Positions 59,229 to 64,000 of a stretch of DNA of 64,000 nucleotides are shown in pieces (within the stretch, counting starts at the first letter, position 1; each line of letters starts with the position of its first letter). Origin of the DNA: Phycisphaerae bacterium (lineage in GTDB: Bacteria > Planctomycetota > Phycisphaerae > UBA1845 > JAFGLZ01); NCBI GenBank assembly GCA_016927755.1, contig JAFGLZ010000051.1, positions 1 to 64,000 of the forward strand. The letters are read 5' to 3'. Both the position numbers and the translations under genes were made by a program. The notes under the pieces were generated by a model. It was not told where the DNA came from. It did not search any database and was given only the letters and a program-made list of their open reading frames with translations.

Positions 59229-60680
59229 ATGACAACTCGATACAAAGACGACGCGACGCACGACGCTCTCACGCGTCGGAGCTTCCTCGGCACGTTGGCC
59301 ACCGGCGCGGCCTCCCTGGCGATTGCCGACGATCGCCTCGCCGACCAGGCCGCCGCCAGGCCCAATGTCATCCTCTGCATGGCCGACGACCAGGGCTGGG
59401 GCGACACCGGCTACAACGGACATCCGATCCTCGAGACGCCCAACCTCGACGCCATGAGTCGCCAGGGCATCCGATTCAACCGGTTCTACTCCGGTGCCCC
59501 CGTCTGCTCGCCGACCCGCGGAAGCTGTCTCACCGGACGACACCCATACCGCTATGGCATCTTCAACGCCAACGTCGGCCACATGCCCAAGCAGGAAATC
59601 ACCCTCGCCGAGGCGCTCCGGACGCAGGGCTACGCGACCGGTCACTTCGGCAAGTGGCATCTGGGCACCCTCTCCAAGACCGTCAAGGATTCCAATCGAG
59701 GCGGCCCCCGAGGCGTCGAGCACTACGCGCCCCCCTGGGAAAACGGCTTCGACGTCTGCTTCTCCACCGAGGCCAAGGTCCCCACCTACAATCCGATGAT
59801 CACCCCCGACCGTTGGTCCAAGGGAAAGGCTGGAAGGCCGTTCGGCACCTACTACTGGTCTGGACCGGACCGACGCGTAACCGAGAACCTCGACGGCGAC
59901 GACTCGCGCATCATCATGGACCGCGCCATCCCCTTCATCGAGCAAGCCGCCACACGGCGCAAGCCCTTTCTCGCCGTCATCTGGTTCCACGCGCCACACC
60001 TCCCCGTCGTGGCCGGACCGAAGCATCGTGCCCTCTACAAGGACCAGCCCGTTGGTGCCCAGCACTACTTCGGGTGTATCACCGCGATGGACGAGCAGAT
60101 CGGACGCCTTCGCGCCAAGCTCGCCGACCTCGGCATCGACAAGAACAGCATGCTCTGGTTCTGCAGTGACAACGGCCCGGAGGGCCCAAGGCACACCGAT
60201 ACGAACGGATCGGCCGGCCCCCTCCGCGGACGCAAACGCAGCCTCTTCGAGGGCGGCGTTCGTGTTCCCGGGTTGCTCATCTGGCCCGAGAAGGTCCGAA
60301 CCCCTCGCGTCGTCGACATGCCCTGCGGCACCAGTGACTACTTCCCGACCGTAATGGACGCCCTCGGCTTTCGACTGAAGGGCCGACCCGAACCGGTCGA
60401 CGGCGTCAGTCTGATGCCGGTGATCGAGGGCAAGATGACCTCTCGCCCGACCCCCATCGGCTTCGAATCCGGCAAACAGGTATCCCTGACCGACAACCGA
60501 TTCAAGCTGATCTCACAGGACGCCGGAAAGACGTTCATGCTCTTCGATCTGCTGAAGGACGAGGGCGAGAAGCAAGACCTCGCCGCGTCCAACCCAGAGA
60601 TCGTTCGGAAGATGAGACAGACGTTGGATGAATGGCGCGCGTCGTGCAAACGCAGCCGCTCCGGCGCGGACTACCGATAG
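59229..60680 (+). CDS. Sulfatase (Tat-type signal)
   Basis: A 483-residue sulfatase. The Tat-like signal TRRSFLGTLATGAAS is followed by RPNVILCMADDQGWGDTGYNGH (metal Asp), the formylglycine motif CSPTR with C93, the TGHFGKWHLG signature, FHAPHLPV and MLWFCSDNGPEG. Expected target: sulfate esters on polysaccharide. The ribosome site upstream of the ATG is weak (AAGAG); a TTG at 59208 is an alternative. In the same strand order as the propeller and isomerase genes, so likely co-transcribed. Confidence 0.92.
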   Translation: MTTRYKDDATHDALTRRSFLGTLATGAASLAIADDRLADQAAARPNVILCMADDQGWGDTGYNGHPILETPNLDAMSRQGIRFNRFYSGAPVCSPTRGSCLTGRHPYRYGIFNANVGHMPKQEITLAEALRTQGYATGHFGKWHLGTLSKTVKDSNRGGPRGVEHYAPPWENGFDVCFSTEAKVPTYNPMITPDRWSKGKAGRPFGTYYWSGPDRRVTENLDGDDSRIIMDRAIPFIEQAATRRKPFLAVIWFHAPHLPVVAGPKHRALYKDQPVGAQHYFGCITAMDEQIGRLRAKLADLGIDKNSMLWFCSDNGPEGPRHTDTNGSAGPLRGRKRSLFEGGVRVPGLLIWPEKVRTPRVVDMPCGTSDYFPTVMDALGFRLKGRPEPVDGVSLMPVIEGKMTSRPTPIGFESGKQVSLTDNRFKLISQDAGKTFMLFDLLKDEGEKQDLAASNPEIVRKMRQTLDEWRASCKRSRSGADYR

Positions 60681-60706
60681 CCTGATCTGCGTACCGGCGC
60701 GAGACC

Positions 60707-60744
60707 GGGTGGCCCGCCTCTTCAGAGGTGGGGGACTCGAATTC
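60707..60744 (+). repeat. Dispersed hairpin element, copy 5
   Basis: GGGTGG, then CCCGCCTC-TTCA-GAGGTGGG (60713-60732), then GACTCGAATTC. It abuts the ribosome site (GGAGA at 60748-60752) of the next gene, 13 nt before its ATG. Confidence 0.85.
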
Positions 60745-60756
60745 ATCGGAGACCAC

Positions 60757-62397
60757 ATGATTCCAACCCAGATACCATCAACGATCGTGCATCCGTCCAG
60801 GCGCAGCCGTCTGCTCCTCGCCCTCATCCTCCCCGTGATCGCGACAACCGCTCTCGCCGAGCAGAAAAACCCCCGCCCATGCGATGTCGCCAAACCCCGC
60901 GTCTTGCCCCCAGGGGCCCCGAAACCCAGCGACGTCATCATGCGGAGTCTCCGCCTGCACCCCGCCGGAAAGAACGACCCCCACGACACCATGAAGGCCC
61001 TCCACGACTTCCATGTGACGCGCCTGGAGTGGGCCTACATCACCGACAAGCCCTTCATCGCCAAGGTCAAGGCCTCCGGCCGCCTCTTCGGCGGCGCGGC
61101 CGCCGCCCCGTCCTACGTCAAACCGAAAGACGATCCGAACTGGCTCGGGAACGTCGTCGTCAAGAACCTCGACGGCAAGCCCATCATCGCCCCCTGGAAA
61201 CGAACCTGGAAGCCGACCCTCTGGGGCTGCGTCAACAACCCCGAACTGGAGCGGGGCTACATGCAATACCTCAAAGCCTACGTCGACGCCGGCGCCGAGG
61301 TGATGCAGCGCGACGAGCCCGGGGGAAACCACACTGCTACCCGATGGGGCGGGTGCTTCTGCCCATACTGCATGGCCGCCTTCCGGACGTACCTCGCCAA
61401 GGAGACCTCGCCCGATGACCGCCGCCGCCTCAACATCGAGAATCTTGAGACGTTCGACTACCGCGAGCGGCTAAGGAAGCAGGGGGCCCCCGTCGGCGAC
61501 GCCTTCGCGAAATGGAAAGGCGGCGAGCTGAAGCGGTTATTCGAGGACTTCCAGATGGCCGCCACCTTGGCCTTCCACGATCGCACGCGCGGATCCCTGG
61601 ACGCCCACGCCGGGCGGCGCGTGCCCTTTTCCTGCAACAACAGTGTTCGAAGTTGGACGCCCCTGCAATTGGCCTACGACTGGGCCTTTGGCGAGCTCTC
61701 CTACGGGCATGCCCGCCCCGAGTTCCTCCTTCAGGCCATGCGGACCGCCGCCGAGCACGGCCGCATCCAAGTCGTCACGATGCCCAAGAAGGGCGATCAA
61801 AACGACATGCCCGCCTGGCACCGGCGGACGCGCCAGACCATCGCCACCGCCTACGCCTGCGGTGGCCTGTGCATGGTCCCCTGGGACGTCTTCATGCCCA
61901 AGGACGCACCAAGATACTTCGGCACGCCACAACAGTACGCCGACCTCTTCGGCTTCATCCGCGCCGTCGCCCGCTATCTGGACGAGTACGAAGACGCCGC
62001 TGTCGCCGGCGCGGGCCTCCAGGAGACCCGATACGGATCGAAATCGCCCGTCAGGCTCGTCGGCGGAACGGGCCAAGTTCGCGCCTTCGTCCGCGCCATA
62101 CCCGCCCGACCTGACGCCCCCATCGTCATTCACCTCGTCGAATGGGCCAACGAATCCAAGCCCTTCACGCTCGAGCTGCGATCCGCCACGTTCTCTGCGG
62201 GAAAGCTGCCGGAAATGACGCTGCACGTCCCCTCGCCGTACGACAAGGAAGTTCACGCGACCGCCGATCGAACGAACGACTACTCGCCCCTGTCCAAGGC
62301 GACCCGCCTGACGCCTACCGTTCAGGCCGACTACACCGTCGTCTCGATCCCGGCGCTGAACCCGTGGGGCATCGTCGTCGTCGACTCCGGCAAGTGA
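60757..62397 (+). CDS. Secreted TIM-barrel glycosidase-like protein
   Basis: A 546-residue exported protein. Signal peptide (RRSRLLLALILPVIATTALAEQ), then a barrel-like domain with LHDFHVTRLEWAYITDKPFI, VMQRDEPGGNHTATRWGG (Asp/Glu that could be catalytic), CFCPYC, and a C-terminal beta domain with TLELRSATF and VVSIPALNPWGIVVVDSG. It resembles beta-galactosidase/GH42-like or GH-A clan proteins, but no family is certain. GGAGA within 12 nt of the ATG at 60757, directly after the hairpin element. In the same cluster as the sulfatase and propeller proteins. Confidence 0.7.
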   Translation: MIPTQIPSTIVHPSRRSRLLLALILPVIATTALAEQKNPRPCDVAKPRVLPPGAPKPSDVIMRSLRLHPAGKNDPHDTMKALHDFHVTRLEWAYITDKPFIAKVKASGRLFGGAAAAPSYVKPKDDPNWLGNVVVKNLDGKPIIAPWKRTWKPTLWGCVNNPELERGYMQYLKAYVDAGAEVMQRDEPGGNHTATRWGGCFCPYCMAAFRTYLAKETSPDDRRRLNIENLETFDYRERLRKQGAPVGDAFAKWKGGELKRLFEDFQMAATLAFHDRTRGSLDAHAGRRVPFSCNNSVRSWTPLQLAYDWAFGELSYGHARPEFLLQAMRTAAEHGRIQVVTMPKKGDQNDMPAWHRRTRQTIATAYACGGLCMVPWDVFMPKDAPRYFGTPQQYADLFGFIRAVARYLDEYEDAAVAGAGLQETRYGSKSPVRLVGGTGQVRAFVRAIPARPDAPIVIHLVEWANESKPFTLELRSATFSAGKLPEMTLHVPSPYDKEVHATADRTNDYSPLSKATRLTPTVQADYTVVSIPALNPWGIVVVDSGK

Positions 62398-62402
62398 CCC
62401 GA

Positions 62403-64000
62403 TCAACCCGCCGTGCCGGCCCCCGGGCCGACCAGCAAGATCGCGCTGTGCGCCGGCAGTGAAATGCGGACCGTCCCTCCGCCCACGTCCCGCCGCTCGA
62501 TTCGCCCCGTCCCCGGATCGGCCTGCCACCACGGCTTCCCGCCAACGACCACCCCGCCCTCATACGCCTTGCCGCCCACATTGACGACCAACAGGATGTC
62601 CCGCTCCTCACGCACGAACCGTCCGACGACCACGTGATCGCAGCTCGGCTCGATCCCCCCCAGCGGCCGAAGCTGCCGCATTCGCTTCACGTCGACCGCC
62701 CCGCCCCGCATCACGCAGCCCCCGCTCGCGACGAAGCCGGAAACCAACTTCGCCGCCCCCTCAGGCAGTTCCACCCCGTCAGGCAGCACGACGGCATCGA
62801 ATCGATTCGACCCGATGCCGATCCCACCGTCCTTCAGCTCAGCGGCCCCCAACAGCTCGTGATCCACCACCGCCAGCGAGACCTGCGCCCTGACGAGGCG
62901 CCGCCCCAGATCCAGAAATGAACGAACGATCTGCTGCGCCCGCTTCGATTGCGATTCGAGCGTAAGACGCTCCGCGACCGGCAGGTACTCCGCCCACAGG
63001 TCGTAGATCGGGTAGTACAGCAGCACGTTCGGGCAGGGACGGGCCGCGCGCAGCAGGGCGTTCAGCCGACCGACGTAATTGCAGTAGGCCCGCGCCTCGT
63101 CCTCCGCCTTGCCCTTGTCGGTCTTCACGCTCCGGACGATCCGCCCCAGCGTCCCGTAATAGCTCGTGAACTCCGTCACCCCGAACGCCGCCTGCCATGC
63201 CGCCGTGGCCTGCATCTGGGCGAGCGTAACGTCCTGCTTGGCCATCCGCTGAGAGAAGTCGCTGACCTCGGTCATCACCCGACGACCGCCGTTGAACAGC
63301 CCCGCCGACATCGGCAGCGACGCCGTCAGCCACCCGCCGTGCAGCACCGTCCCCGGATCCGAAGAGAGCATGTCCATCCCCGGGATGTCCATCCGACAAA
63401 GTGCCTTCAGCGCGTTGCCCTCCAGCGGAACATGGTGCACGATCTGCTCCTCCCAGAGCGTGTGCCCCGACGAGGCGACGTGGTGCTTCCGGCACCAATC
63501 CTGGATCCGACCGAAGTAGCGATCAGCGATCATCTCCGCCACGAGCGACCAGAACTGACGTCGCACCCGCCGGTCCGCCTCCGTGTCGCCCGCAAAGAGG
63601 CTCCGACGCGCCGCCACGATGTCCTCGTTGTACCGCTGCCGATAGCGATCGGGCAGGTCGCCGCACCAGGGCACGCTCGGCAACGGCTTGACGGATTCGT
63701 CCAGCGGATCGACCACGCGCACTCGCTTGCGGACGTCCTCCCCAAGCTGCCCCAGATTCACGGGCATGAGCGAGGGCTCGTCCGTGAAGAACGCCACGAT
63801 CGTCTTGCCGAAATACGACCGAAGTCGCTGCCAGTACGCCTCGTGCGTCTTCTCGACGAAACACCGCATCGCCTCGTCGTCGATGAGATTCGCGTACCGC
63901 CGCGCCGCGTAGAAGTTGTTGCTCGCGTGCGTGTGCTCATAAGCCGGTCGCACCACGAACGGGTCCTTCTGCGAAGCGTCGTATGCCAGCGCCAACGCCT
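62403..64000 (-). CDS. GH106/GH2-like glycoside hydrolase (C-terminal part; gene continues beyond the edge)
   Basis: The gene runs off the right edge, so its N-terminus is missing. The visible 530 residues have a barrel with AFFTDEPSL, GHTLWEEQIVHHVP, MDIPGMDMLSSDPG, and a C-terminal beta domain ending ISLPAHSAILLVGPG, as in GH106 rhamnosidase-like enzymes. The family assignment rests on these motifs alone. It converges on the preceding TIM-barrel glycosidase-like gene, 6 nt apart, and belongs to the same carbohydrate-utilisation region. Confidence 0.7.
   Translation of the reverse strand, partial: ALALAYDASQKDPFVVRPAYEHTHASNNFYAARRYANLIDDEAMRCFVEKTHEAYWQRLRSYFGKTIVAFFTDEPSLMPVNLGQLGEDVRKRVRVVDPLDESVKPLPSVPWCGDLPDRYRQRYNEDIVAARRSLFAGDTEADRRVRRQFWSLVAEMIADRYFGRIQDWCRKHHVASSGHTLWEEQIVHHVPLEGNALKALCRMDIPGMDMLSSDPGTVLHGGWLTASLPMSAGLFNGGRRVMTEVSDFSQRMAKQDVTLAQMQATAAWQAAFGVTEFTSYYGTLGRIVRSVKTDKGKAEDEARAYCNYVGRLNALLRAARPCPNVLLYYPIYDLWAEYLPVAERLTLESQSKRAQQIVRSFLDLGRRLVRAQVSLAVVDHELLGAAELKDGGIGIGSNRFDAVVLPDGVELPEGAAKLVSGFVASGGCVMRGGAVDVKRMRQLRPLGGIEPSCDHVVVGRFVREERDILLVVNVGGKAYEGGVVVGGKPWWQADPGTGRIERRDVGGGTVRISLPAHSAILLVGPGAGTAG

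Overview
The window is GC-rich bacterial chromosome with the character of a Planctomycetota genome, most likely Phycisphaerae or a relative. The signs are a DUF1559-style prepilin-like protein with a type IV pilin N-terminus, a PEP-CTERM protein, Tat-exported sulfatases, a Tat-type Gfo/Idh/MocA oxidoreductase, LamG and propeller surface proteins, and dispersed hairpin repeats typical of the phylum. This is inferred from gene content; there is no rRNA gene to confirm it. About 40 protein genes, one tRNA gene and one likely small RNA are described.

Layout. 0.4-14 kb: prepilin-like protein, aroB, a zinc-ribbon membrane protein, folC, an FAD amino-acid oxidase, a GH28-like beta-helix protein, a coupled enolase-superfamily/HAD pair, two small paralogous zinc-ribbon proteins and leuB. 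14-22 kb: tRNA-Ser(GGA) with an inverted repeat behind it, a PEP-CTERM protein, two large secreted proteins with 7 and 14 WG-type repeats, and a sulfatase. 22.8-26 kb: a FIST sensor protein translationally coupled to a cytoplasmic hybrid histidine kinase. 26-31 kb: oxidoreductase, two coupled membrane proteins, hisF and an IclR regulator. 31-34.4 kb: a glycyl-radical enzyme divergent from an HpcH/HpaI aldolase. 34.4-36.6 kb: a gene remnant and a LamG protein that carries an inserted seven-repeat propeller. 36.7-42 kb: a sulfur amino-acid cluster, cysK-cysE-metY-metX/metW fusion. 42-47.2 kb: two tandem MFS transporters with C-terminal HEAT repeats. 47.4-47.6 kb: a structured small RNA with its own promoter and terminator. 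47.6-54.7 kb: an asnB-mgtA-mprF operon. 55-64 kb: a carbohydrate and sulfated-glycan cluster (two paralogous propeller proteins, sugar isomerase/epimerase, sulfatase, TIM-barrel glycosidase-like protein, and a partial GH106-like enzyme at the right edge).

How the genes work together. CysE and CysK make cysteine. MetX acylates homoserine, MetY sulfhydrylates it directly and the fused MetW domain belongs to the same pathway, so the cluster covers sulfide assimilation without transsulfuration. AsnB, MgtA and MprF could jointly alter envelope charge and Mg2+ supply. The glycyl-radical enzyme, aldolase and IclR regulator look like a catabolic module for an unknown hydroxy- or sugar-acid. The FIST/kinase pair resembles the NosP/NahK nitric-oxide sensing arrangement.

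The most unusual features are a dispersed hairpin element with covarying stems (five copies, each 24-48 nt behind a stop codon), a possible Cys-containing C-terminal sorting signal shared by the two WG-repeat proteins, the 7 versus 14 repeat counts, the propeller inserted in a LamG domain, the MetX-MetW and MFS-HEAT fusions, and the small RNA at 47.5 kb.
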